Shown in pieces: positions 25,248 to 33,263 of a stretch of DNA of 64,000 bases; the first letter of the stretch is position 1, and every line of letters begins with the position of its first letter. Source of the stretch: Polyangia bacterium (GTDB lineage: Bacteria; Myxococcota_A; Polyangia; Nannocystales; Nannocystaceae); assembly GCA_030429545.1 (NCBI GenBank), contig JAUIFF010000001.1, positions 1,337,599 to 1,401,598 of the forward strand, written 5' to 3'. The translations under genes were made by a program, and so were the position numbers. A model generated the notes under the pieces. That model searched no databases and was not told the DNA's origin. It was given only the letters and a program-made list of their open reading frames with translations.

Positions 25248-26060
25248 ATACATCAGCGGCAACTGGGCAATACCAGGCGGCCAGACCCAACGGCGCCCCG
25301 GTGCCGCAACGAGTTGAGGATTTAGCCGGCAACCGTTGGAGAACGGATACTCATGTAAAACTTGTATCTGCAAGCCAGCGGCGACCGCCAACGTGACGAT
25401 CTCGCCCAAGGTGTACTGCCAACTATATGCCGGAAGCTCGTTGGTGGCATCGACCTCGGCGACGCTTTGCAGCGAAGTTCCCGACTCCCCGACATAGTCG
25501 CCCACGGGCTCGACAAACGGACCGCGCTTGAAGTAGTCGTCTCCTGTTGGCCGTAGGTCGGGACCAAACGACCACACCAGCGGATGGAACTCGACACAGA
25601 CAAATCGCCCCTGCGGACGTAGGATTCGCTGGACGCCGGCAAACCATTTGTCGAGCTCGGCGATCCATGGGGTCGCACCGTAGCTTGCAAATACAACATC
25701 AAATCGCTCTGGGGTCTGGTGCATCCACTCGACAACCTCGGCCTCGATGAACGAAGCGGCGAGCCCTGTGTCGGTAGCTAATTTTTGGGCGAAACCGATC
25801 GCTTCGTCGCTGAGGTCGACACCTGTGACCCGTGCACCGCGACGGGCGAGTGACAAGGTGTCTTGCCCCGAGTTGCACTGAAGGTGCACGACATCTAGCG
25901 AGTCGATAGAACCAAGTAGTTCGCACTCCTCAGGAAACAGGACATCGCCACCATCCCGAAAAAATTGGGCTTGGTCGCTCTTGTGGAGGTTGTGGATTCG
26001 GGTGGCCGCGTTCCAGCTCTTGCGCGTTGCCTGAAGTTGCTCGTGTCGAGAGTCCGTCAT
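25224..26060 (-). CDS. Class I SAM-dependent methyltransferase
   Basis: The 278-aa protein has the class I methyltransferase order: motif I as VVHLQCNSGQDTLSLAR (about residues 57-73), acidic motif II in ARVTGVDLSDEAI, and motif IV/post I in FDVVFASYGATPWI. QCNSGQDTL in place of a DxGxGxG loop is typical of a subgroup of small-molecule methyltransferases. The C-terminal half contains VEFHPLVWSFGPDLR and a YSWQYTLGEIV helix used for substrate binding in relatives. It is 9 nt downstream of a cupin gene, so the two form an operon. The substrate is unknown. Confidence 0.85.
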   Translation of the reverse strand: MTDSRHEQLQATRKSWNAATRIHNLHKSDQAQFFRDGGDVLFPEECELLGSIDSLDVVHLQCNSGQDTLSLARRGARVTGVDLSDEAIGFAQKLATDTGLAASFIEAEVVEWMHQTPERFDVVFASYGATPWIAELDKWFAGVQRILRPQGRFVCVEFHPLVWSFGPDLRPTGDDYFKRGPFVEPVGDYVGESGTSLQSVAEVDATNELPAYSWQYTLGEIVTLAVAAGLQIQVLHEYPFSNGCRLNPQLVAAPGRRWVWPPGIAQLPLMYGLAATRR

Positions 26061-26069
26061 GCTTGTGTC

Positions 26070-26435
26070 CTAGAGTCGCTCGAGGTGTTCGGGTTCGATT
26101 GTATATTCATGGTCTACCTCACCCGTGCTGCGCACCGAGGCCGGCTCAAACAAAACACAGGCAACCAGGTTTGGGGCAACAGGTCGGTGTTCAACCCCGC
26201 GTGGGACAACAAAGAACTCGCCAGGACCGAGCTGAACACTCGACCCGCGTAACTCGATCGTGAGCTCTCCTGAGATAACCCAGAACATCTCGTCGGCGTG
26301 CTCGTGTGCATGCCACACATATTCGCCGATAAGCTTCACAAGCTTCACCATTTGGCCATTGAGCTCGGCGACCACGCGGGGTACCCAGACGTCGTCAAAG
26401 CTGGCGAACTTTTGCTGGAGATTGACGACTTTCAT
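26070..26435 (-). CDS. Cupin-domain protein
   Basis: This 121-aa single-domain cupin carries the metal-binding motif WHAHEHADEMFWVISGEL (His42, His44 or His46, Glu49) and the second motif LGPGEFFVVPRGVEHRP with its histidine. This is the standard double-stranded beta-helix of small cupins, which bind a metal and act as isomerases, dioxygenases or sensors. It is the first gene of a two-gene operon with the class I methyltransferase. No specific reaction can be assigned. Confidence 0.9.
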   Translation of the reverse strand: MKVVNLQQKFASFDDVWVPRVVAELNGQMVKLVKLIGEYVWHAHEHADEMFWVISGELTIELRGSSVQLGPGEFFVVPRGVEHRPVAPNLVACVLFEPASVRSTGEVDHEYTIEPEHLERL

Positions 26436-26554
26436 GTGCGCCTAACTAAGCGCGGATGTGCCCGATAGTCAAACCCCGATGAGGAACGATTCTGCGCGCA
26501 GGCATACCGAAATTGAGCACTGTCCCGGATGACGGTTTCTCCTACAATCGAAGC

Positions 26555-27922
26555 ATGGCAGCGCCGCCGGGAGACGACCTGTTTGGCCTACTGGGGGCGG
26601 AGATGTTGCGTATTCAACAACTCACGGGGATCGCCCCGGTCGAGCCGGAAAATCCCGTGTATCCGCAACATCATACGCCGCGGATCGAGCAGGCTCAGCG
26701 TCAGCTCACAGCACTGGGCTACCGGGCTAGCGTCGACCTCGAGGCCACGGTGCGCAAGTTTGAGGTTGAAGCGGGCTTGCCCCCACTCGGGCGTCTACAC
26801 CAGCGTGTATGGGATGCACTGCAGGAGTTGGGCAGCGATGAAGCCCCGGTCCACCCAGAAAAATGGCGAACGTCCACGGGGTGGAAACCTGCAATGCGCC
26901 GGGCCATCCGCACCAAAAGTCAACGCCTAGGGCTCGCTTCGCCGGTGCCACTGATGTTCTCTGACTCCGAAAGTGATGACCCTCCAAGCCCGGAGGAGTC
27001 GCGTAGCGAGCTCCATGAGTTTTCCTTGTATACACATAGGAATCAGGCTAGCGAAGACGAGCTTGTGCGGGCGCTGCTCGACACACCCGAACGCTCCCAC
27101 AGCGAGGAGCTCGCGCTCCTAGGTGTCGACCCAGAACTCGATGACGATGGCGAAGATACGGTCGACACCGATTCCGACATGCCGCTTTCATTTGGCCTCC
27201 TCGACCGTATACGAAGCCTCAAGCAGCTGTTTCACTCGGTGATCCAAAAACCCATCTACCACTGCCCGCCAACGCCCGAACACGACGCGCGACTGCTGCC
27301 GCAGCTCGCAAACCTGTTTGAAAACAAAACGTCAAACCTCGAAGGGCGGTGGCAGGCATTTGTCGGCCGGTCCGCTGATGTTTGGCAACATCTCGAGCGG
27401 TCCCGTGGCTGGCTACACGGCTCGGTCGAGTGCCTAGAGGATGTCGGCGACGACCTCGAACATGGACTTGCCCGGCTAATTGGCAAGGGGGCCGGGATCA
27501 TAAGACGGGTCGGCCGCTATGGCCATGCCGCACTTACCAACCTGTTTCGCGTCACCTACCATCAACTCGCGGGGGTGTTTGCCGAGATACACAATGCCAC
27601 GGCATTTGTTGTTGATACACTCAAAACGGGAGCCGGCCTACCCCACCCCTACATTGAGTTTCGGCGGCGATACGGGCAACTCACATGTTTTGTCGATAGT
27701 CAGTTCTCGGCGTTCGATACCCCGAGCTTTGTCGCCAACAGCCGCACGCGAAATCAACGCTTTGAGCTCGCGTGTGAAGTTGTCGGTGCCGTGCTAAACA
27801 TTTTCGTTAAGGCGGGTTTTGGCGTACTTACAGCGGGTCCAGCGATCGTCGCGCTAACGCGTGCGGCCCCGAAAATACTTGGGCTCACACGAGAACTACG
27901 CGCATTGAGACCGCCCACCTAG
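26555..27922 (+). CDS. Uncharacterised protein with N-terminal peptidoglycan-binding-like domain
   Basis: The preferred start is ATG 26555 (455 aa); an upstream TTG at 26513 would add 14 residues. Residues about 40-90 contain IEQAQRQLTALGYRASVDLE and VRKFEVEAGLPPLGRLHQRV, resembling the three-helix PG_binding_1 fold. An acidic disordered section follows (about 135-205, LDDDGEDTVDTDSDMP). The C-terminal 240 residues are helical, with GFGVLTAGPAIVALTRAAP near the end that could be membrane-active or buried. There is no signal peptide, which is odd for a cell-wall-binding domain. The function is unknown; a secreted or particle-delivered role is speculation. Confidence 0.65.
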   Translation: MAAPPGDDLFGLLGAEMLRIQQLTGIAPVEPENPVYPQHHTPRIEQAQRQLTALGYRASVDLEATVRKFEVEAGLPPLGRLHQRVWDALQELGSDEAPVHPEKWRTSTGWKPAMRRAIRTKSQRLGLASPVPLMFSDSESDDPPSPEESRSELHEFSLYTHRNQASEDELVRALLDTPERSHSEELALLGVDPELDDDGEDTVDTDSDMPLSFGLLDRIRSLKQLFHSVIQKPIYHCPPTPEHDARLLPQLANLFENKTSNLEGRWQAFVGRSADVWQHLERSRGWLHGSVECLEDVGDDLEHGLARLIGKGAGIIRRVGRYGHAALTNLFRVTYHQLAGVFAEIHNATAFVVDTLKTGAGLPHPYIEFRRRYGQLTCFVDSQFSAFDTPSFVANSRTRNQRFELACEVVGAVLNIFVKAGFGVLTAGPAIVALTRAAPKILGLTRELRALRPPT

Positions 27923-27971
27923 CGGGACTCAAGCGAACATATGAGCCCCACAAGTGTGTCGTTCGCACGAC

Positions 27972-29042
27972 CTATTGTGGCACCTTGACGACAATCCACA
28001 CTGGCCCGGCAATCTCGCTTATCGGTTTGCCGACAAAGCCCGACTTGAGTTTCTCGGGGGTTGGATGGACACCGTCAATTGCGACCTTCTTGATGGTCGA
28101 CTCCTTGATCTGCATGACCACCCGTACTGTACTCGGCAGGTTGGGATGGGCTTTCACTGCATCTGCAACGATTGCACGCAATAAGGATTGCTGATTGCGC
28201 AACACCGCTGGCAGCGGGCCCTTGGGTGTTTTGTCACCACCCGAGTGAATACTCCAGGTGATGGGACCGGCCTTTTTGGGCTTGTCGGCGGGCTCTGTCT
28301 TCTCGGGTTTTTCAGCCTTTTCCGGCTTGTCCGAGGTTGCCTTCTTCTTGGTTTTCTTCGGTTCCTTGGGCTGCTTTTTGGTGTCCTCGGGGGGGTCTTT
28401 TACCTCGGGCTGTTCCCCGGTATCGTTCGCTGGCTCAGCGGGTTTTTCGGGCTTGTCGGCTTTGGTCTCCTCGGGCGAGGCAACCGGGGGAGTGTCGGAG
28501 ATTTCCGGCACCGCAACGGCTGGTGGGGGCTTGTTCCCACCAGTCAGCGTCTTTTGATAACCGGCAACTTTGGCCGCAAAGTCATCGCCGGCCTGCTTGC
28601 GTTCATCGCCAGACATCACATCCGATATCTGCTCGGGAATCGACCGCGTGGCCGGTGAAGGGTGCGTGAGCTCAAAGTCGGAGACGACGACGAACAGTCG
28701 ATCGGGGTCGACCCGAACGAGGTGACCGTTGCGCAGCAGGATTAAGACGAACGCCCCCTCGGGAGCCTTGACAACATCGTCACCGGTCAGCGGGTGCCCG
28801 GGTAGCGCAACGAATTCCTGGCCCTTGGCCCCACGGATCTTGGCTTCGCCGGCGAGTGCCACAACCACGGCGGCCGCCCCATCACCGGTGACACCATCGG
28901 GACGTTCGGCAAATCCCATATCGAGGGATTCCACAACTCCACCAGTTGGCGAGCCTCCGGCAGCGTCATCCTTGCAGCCAGTCGCCAAACAGACTGCCAC
29001 AAACAGTGCTTTCGTCCACGTCTTTGCTCGTCCGTTCGCCAT
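27972..29042 (-). CDS. FecR-like lipoprotein with Lys/Pro-rich linker
   Basis: The 356-aa product is preceded by a good GGGAG ribosome-binding sequence. The signal peptide has a lipobox LATGC (Cys at about residue 23). Residues about 55-130 resemble a FecR domain: ALAGEAKIRGAKGQEFVALP, then TGDDVVKAPEGAFVLILLRN. Residues about 165-265 are Lys/Glu/Pro-rich repeats such as KPEKAEKPEKTEPADKPKK, a likely flexible spacer. The C-terminal 90 residues have VRVVMQIKESTIKKVAIDGV and a second beta domain similar to TonB/AgmX C-termini. FecR-like domains sense or bind extracellular ligands. No sigma factor is adjacent. Confidence 0.75.
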   Translation of the reverse strand: MANGRAKTWTKALFVAVCLATGCKDDAAGGSPTGGVVESLDMGFAERPDGVTGDGAAAVVVALAGEAKIRGAKGQEFVALPGHPLTGDDVVKAPEGAFVLILLRNGHLVRVDPDRLFVVVSDFELTHPSPATRSIPEQISDVMSGDERKQAGDDFAAKVAGYQKTLTGGNKPPPAVAVPEISDTPPVASPEETKADKPEKPAEPANDTGEQPEVKDPPEDTKKQPKEPKKTKKKATSDKPEKAEKPEKTEPADKPKKAGPITWSIHSGGDKTPKGPLPAVLRNQQSLLRAIVADAVKAHPNLPSTVRVVMQIKESTIKKVAIDGVHPTPEKLKSGFVGKPISEIAGPVWIVVKVPQ

Positions 29043-29242
29043 GCTTCTCTCCCTCGATCGTTGGCCCTTCGATGATTACCACGGACTCACCCCAACAACC
29101 TACCTTCGGTCGCTCTTGGCGTCCGGTTGCGAGCATCAAGTGTGTCCACAACCGGCGAACTCGCGCACGGCCTCAAAATACTGAACATTCAGCACGGCTA
29201 CGCACATGTGGTCGCTCGTTGCAACCGATGCAGTTACAACCC

Positions 29243-30619
29243 CTACCCTGCTGGCTGCCCGAGTTGCGACTCTAGGTTGGCAACCTGTTCGCGCCCGAGC
29301 CGATAGCGGCGCAACAGCAGCGCCGACAGCAGCATCATACATGCAGGTACAAATGAACTTGCCAGGGCAATACCTGTACGTGCAAGTTGTGGTTGGTCGA
29401 TGAGCTGGCCGGCACCGCTTTCGATGAACCCCGTGAGTGCCAACAGGCCGGAGGCAACACCCACACCCAGGGCCTGCCCGCCCTTGTCCCCTGCGGTCCA
29501 GACCCCGCTATAAACACCCTCGCGCCGCATCCCCGAACGTACCTGATCCAGTAGGATCGTGTCGGGCAACATGGCGTAGGGAAATAGCTGCGTCCCGGCA
29601 AATCCCACGCCGATGACGGCGGTGTTGATTGCAACTGCCCAAATAGACAGCTGGGCAGTCCACCACAGCCCACAGGCCCCAAGCGCAAAGGTTGCCTGCG
29701 AACACAACAGTGCCGAGCGCTTGCCAACCCGTTTGGAAAACGCAGTCCACGGCGCCATCGTGAGTACCGTGGGGACCACAAGGCACAAAAACAAAATCGT
29801 GACCAAGTCTTCGCTGGCAAACCCGGAGGCAACAACCACGTACTTGGCAAAAAACGGGACGGAAGTGAGAATGCACCCCACGCTGACAAGCTGGGTGACG
29901 TAGGCGACCAGCAGGGTCGCAAACGGTTTGTTGCGACGCGCGATGGCCAGCTGTTCACGCCACTTGGGCGGGTCTTGTTGTGCGCGCGCCTGGGGGGCGT
30001 TTCGTGTGCCAATGAATGCCCCGAGCAACCCAAGCATCATCACCCCGCCGATACACAGGCCCATCAGTCGATAGCCCCCTGCCCCCCCTCCGGCTGCTTT
30101 CACGAGCATGGGCGCGGTGCCACCGAGCAAGATCCCAACTGTCATCAACGCCATGCGGGCCGACATCAGCGACGTACCACCGTGATAGTCGCGTGTCATC
30201 TCGGCTGGCATCGCGGTGTAGGGCACGGCGTAAATCGTAAAAGCTGTTGCGCATGCAACATACATAGCGAGCACATAGGCAAACATGGCCGCGGGTGAAC
30301 TCAAGCTCGGCGTTGCAAACAGCGCGGCGAAGGCCAACGGCAGGAGGATGCCGCCCAGCAGCAGGTAGGGGCGACGACGACCCATTGTCGAGCGGGTGCG
30401 ATCGCTGATCATGCCCATCAGCGGGTCCGTGACGACATCCCACACTCGGGGAATGACGGCGGCTAACCCAGCCAAACCGGCCGCGATCGCCAGGGTGTCG
30501 GTCATGTAGTAGACCAGCAACAGCCCGGGAACTGTCGAGTACACGCCAGTTCCGAGGGCACCAAGACCGTAGCCAAAAATCTGCCCCCGGGTGAGCGGGC
30601 GTGACTCGCTTGGGTCCAC
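29243..30619 (-). CDS. MelB-type (GPH family) MFS transporter
   Basis: This 458-aa protein has about 12 hydrophobic segments and the GPH sugar:cation symporter layout. It includes VIPRVWDVVTDPLMGMISDR in loop 2-3 (the DPxMGxxSDRT signature) followed by STMGRRRPYLL. A second half repeat contains FPYAMLPDTILLDQVRSGM. The GTG start shares one base with the stop of the aldehyde dehydrogenase, so the two are co-translated. The partner enzyme suggests a small organic acid rather than a sugar, but the substrate is not determined by sequence. Confidence 0.85.
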   Translation of the reverse strand: MDPSESRPLTRGQIFGYGLGALGTGVYSTVPGLLLVYYMTDTLAIAAGLAGLAAVIPRVWDVVTDPLMGMISDRTRSTMGRRRPYLLLGGILLPLAFAALFATPSLSSPAAMFAYVLAMYVACATAFTIYAVPYTAMPAEMTRDYHGGTSLMSARMALMTVGILLGGTAPMLVKAAGGGAGGYRLMGLCIGGVMMLGLLGAFIGTRNAPQARAQQDPPKWREQLAIARRNKPFATLLVAYVTQLVSVGCILTSVPFFAKYVVVASGFASEDLVTILFLCLVVPTVLTMAPWTAFSKRVGKRSALLCSQATFALGACGLWWTAQLSIWAVAINTAVIGVGFAGTQLFPYAMLPDTILLDQVRSGMRREGVYSGVWTAGDKGGQALGVGVASGLLALTGFIESGAGQLIDQPQLARTGIALASSFVPACMMLLSALLLRRYRLGREQVANLESQLGQPAG

Positions 30620-32088
30620 TAGATGCCTCCCATCATCACGTACTTGACCTCGAGAAACTCATCGAGACCAAAATGCGAGCCTTCGCGCCCGAGCCCCGAT
30701 TGCTTGACCCCACCAAACGGCGCCACCGGGGTTGAAATCATGCCCTGGTTGACCCCCACCATGCCGTACTCGAGGGCCTCAGACATGCGAAATGCCCGTC
30801 CCAAGTCCCGTGTATATACATAGGCTGCAAGCCCGTATTCCGTTGCATTTGCAAGCTCGATGACCTCGTCTTCGCTGTCGAACGCGATCAGTGGGGCAAC
30901 CGGTCCAAATGTCTCGTCCCGGGCGATTTGCATGTCGGGACGGACGTTGGTCAACACAGTTGGCTGAAAGAAGCTTCCCCCCAGCGAATGTCGGGCGCCA
31001 CCGCACCGCAGCGTGGCACCAGCGGCAAGCGCTTGGGCGAGATGCTCCTCAACTTTTTCGACTGCGCGCTGGTGGATGAGTGGCCCCTGTTCGCTGCCCT
31101 CGTCGGTCCCCGCCCCAACCCTCAGCGCCTGCACGCGTTCAATCAGGGCCGCCGCAAACGGCTCGTACACGGACCGGTGTATAAAAATTCTATTTGCACA
31201 CACACATGTTTGGCCCGCGTTGCGGAATTTTGAGGCCATCAGCCCGTCGAGGGCGGCTGTCATATCGCTGTCGTCAAACACAATAAACGGGGCGTTGCCG
31301 CCGAGCTCGAGTGACACACGTTTGACGGTTGCTGCCGATTGTTGCATCAACAACTTGCCCACAGCTGTCGAGCCGGTAAACGATATCTTGCGAACCTCCG
31401 GACTGTCGGTGAGGACCTTGCCGATCATTGCGGACTCCCCGGTAACCACGTTGACGACCCCCCTGGGAAAACCTGCACGTCGGGTCAGCTCGGCGAGTGC
31501 GAGGGCAGATAGGGGCGTTTCGGGTGCTGGTTTGACGATGACCGTACAGCCAGCCGCGAGTGCCGGCGCGAGTTTTCGGGCGATCATCGCTAGGGGAAAG
31601 TTCCATGGCGTAATCGCGGCGACAACCCCAACGGCTTGCTTCATCACCAGGATCCGCGCCCCCGGTTTGGGGCTTGGGATCGTCTCGCCGTAGACCCGAA
31701 GGGCCTGTTCGGCAAACCACCGGACAAAGCCGGCTGCATACCGTATCTCGCCGCGGGCTTCGGTCAGGGGTTTACCCTGCTCTCGCGTCATGATGTGGGC
31801 GAGGTCCTCGGCATGCTCGAGCATCAAGTCGTGAAGCCGATGCAGCATGTCTGAACGTTCATGTGCAAGCTTCGCGCGCCACCCTGGCCCGGCCTTGGAA
31901 GCCGCAGCCACGGCCCGGGTCACCTCACGCTTATCGACCTGATCGACGTTGGCAATCACCCGTTCGCTTGCTGGGTCGACAACCTCCTCGGTGGTAGTCG
32001 TCGAGACCCACGCGCCATCGATCCATGCTGCCTCACGCAAGAGGTTGGGGTCGGTAAGGCTCGCTCGGAGTTCGCTCGTGGCTGCCAT
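30619..32088 (-). CDS. gabD: NAD(P)-dependent succinate-semialdehyde dehydrogenase
   Basis: The 489-aa enzyme (ATG at 32088; six extra residues are possible upstream) has the aldehyde dehydrogenase hallmarks: ITPWNFPLAMIARKLAPALA, the FTGSTAVGKLLM nucleotide loop, the catalytic glutamate in VSLELGGNAPFIV and the nucleophile in NAGQTCVCANRI. Length and these motifs match GabD-type succinate-semialdehyde dehydrogenases. The stop overlaps the MFS gene start by one base, suggesting coupled uptake and oxidation of a semialdehyde precursor. GABA transaminase is not nearby. Confidence 0.85.
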   Translation of the reverse strand: MAATSELRASLTDPNLLREAAWIDGAWVSTTTTEEVVDPASERVIANVDQVDKREVTRAVAAASKAGPGWRAKLAHERSDMLHRLHDLMLEHAEDLAHIMTREQGKPLTEARGEIRYAAGFVRWFAEQALRVYGETIPSPKPGARILVMKQAVGVVAAITPWNFPLAMIARKLAPALAAGCTVIVKPAPETPLSALALAELTRRAGFPRGVVNVVTGESAMIGKVLTDSPEVRKISFTGSTAVGKLLMQQSAATVKRVSLELGGNAPFIVFDDSDMTAALDGLMASKFRNAGQTCVCANRIFIHRSVYEPFAAALIERVQALRVGAGTDEGSEQGPLIHQRAVEKVEEHLAQALAAGATLRCGGARHSLGGSFFQPTVLTNVRPDMQIARDETFGPVAPLIAFDSEDEVIELANATEYGLAAYVYTRDLGRAFRMSEALEYGMVGVNQGMISTPVAPFGGVKQSGLGREGSHFGLDEFLEVKYVMMGGI

Positions 32089-32195
32089 GGACCGGGATGC
32101 TACCAACTACCCAACCCCGGGCCGCCCGTGGGAGATCTATGCAATTGCAACTTCTCGCCAGCGATACGAGAGGCGAAAATGCCCTTACCTCCGAG

Positions 32196-32212
32196 ATCGG
32201 AGCTTCTCCGAT
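32196..32212. promoter_or_regulatory. Hairpin/operator between gabD and the Cys-rich lipoprotein
   Basis: ATCGGAG (32196-32202) and CTCCGAT (32206-32212) are perfect 7-bp arms with a 3-nt centre. It lies between divergent genes, directly before a candidate -35 box. A regulator-binding role is inferred. Confidence 0.35.
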
Positions 32213-32213
32213 G

Positions 32214-32243
32214 TTGAGTCTTCAGTCAGAGACATGATATTAA
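32214..32243 (+). promoter_or_regulatory. Candidate promoter for the Cys-rich lipoprotein
   Basis: TTGAGT (32214-32219) and TATTAA (32238-32243) are separated by 18 nt, in an AT-rich patch 27 nt upstream of the start codon. Four of six bases in the -35 box match sigma70 consensus. This is a weak prediction. Confidence 0.35.
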
Positions 32244-32269
32244 AGTTAGTTATGCGGAGACCAAAAATT

Positions 32270-33196
32270 ATGAATATCATCCCAGTTTGGGTCGTAGCCA
32301 TCCCACTTGTCGTTGGATGTGACCCCAAACCTGGGGGCACGGGAGAGTCGACCGCAGGCACGGGCGAAACCAGCACCTCAACAGGTAGCACGAGCACCGG
32401 TGAACCCACGAGCAGCTCGGGGACCACAACGTCGACGGGAGATCCAACAACGTCGACAACAACAACGACAACTGGTGAACCCACGACTTCAACAACAGAC
32501 TCGCCGTTTGTCGAAGATCCGGACATGGGCCCGCAGCCCAATGCCTGCGACTACCACCTCGAGGGCTGCTCGCCCGATCATAAATGCAATGTATATGCAC
32601 CCCAGGGAGAGTCGAACGTTCTCGGTAACCTCGGGTGTTTTCCCCTCGATCCCAATCCCAAGCAAATCGGTGAGCCGTGTTCAACGGGCGAGCTCCCGAA
32701 CGATGGCATCGATAATTGTGTTGCGGGCGCGGTCTGCTGGAATGTCGATGACAACGGCAATGGCACATGCCACGGGCTGTGCTACCCAGAGCCAGGAACG
32801 GAGGATTTCATGTGCCACGGACAGGCCGCGAGCTGCTCGCTATGCCAAGAGTGTGCGGTGGGACTGTGCCTTCCCTTCTGCGACCCGCTTCAACCTGATT
32901 GCGGTGACGGACTCATTTGTGTGGCCCACTACGATGGGTTTGTATGTGCACCGGATGCGAGCAATGGCGAGGCCGGTGACGGTGTCGCCTGCGAGTTTAT
33001 CAACGCTTGCAACGCCGGCCTGATGTGCGGGGACGGCAGTCGCCAGGAGGGCTGCGAAACCAATGGCTGTTGCACACCGTATTGTGACATGAACAACCCG
33101 GATGCCTGCCCCGAACCCTCAGAGATGTGTGCTGCGGTCTACGAGCAGCCTCCTGAGGGATATGAGCATATCGGGGCCTGTCTACAACCCGAGTAG
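32270..33196 (+). CDS. Cys-rich lipoprotein with Thr/Ser/Gly linker
   Basis: The frame is open from 31949, but the real start is most likely ATG 32270 (308 aa). A GGAG ribosome-binding sequence lies 9 nt upstream and the product then begins with a lipoprotein signal, MNIIPVWVVAIPLVVGC. A linker of about 60 residues of Thr, Ser, Gly and Pro follows. The C-terminal 230 residues contain about 30 cysteines in short spacings (CSLCQECAVGLCLPFCD), indicating a disulphide-rich surface domain. Such lipoproteins are common in Nannocystis-like myxobacteria and have no known function. Confidence 0.8.
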   Translation: MNIIPVWVVAIPLVVGCDPKPGGTGESTAGTGETSTSTGSTSTGEPTSSSGTTTSTGDPTTSTTTTTTGEPTTSTTDSPFVEDPDMGPQPNACDYHLEGCSPDHKCNVYAPQGESNVLGNLGCFPLDPNPKQIGEPCSTGELPNDGIDNCVAGAVCWNVDDNGNGTCHGLCYPEPGTEDFMCHGQAASCSLCQECAVGLCLPFCDPLQPDCGDGLICVAHYDGFVCAPDASNGEAGDGVACEFINACNAGLMCGDGSRQEGCETNGCCTPYCDMNNPDACPEPSEMCAAVYEQPPEGYEHIGACLQPE

Positions 33197-33209
33197 TCGG
33201 GTGCCTCGC

Positions 33210-33248
33210 AAAAAAGTGCTGGTACAGATGAATCACATGTACCAGCAC
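33210..33248 (-). terminator. Intrinsic terminator of acs
   Basis: GTGCTGGTACA (33216-33226) and TGTACCAGCAC (33238-33248) form a perfect 11-bp stem with an 11-nt loop. On the minus strand the stem is followed by six T residues (complement of 33210-33215). It lies between convergent genes. Confidence 0.85.
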
Positions 33249-33263
33249 ATAAACTTCAGCGAA

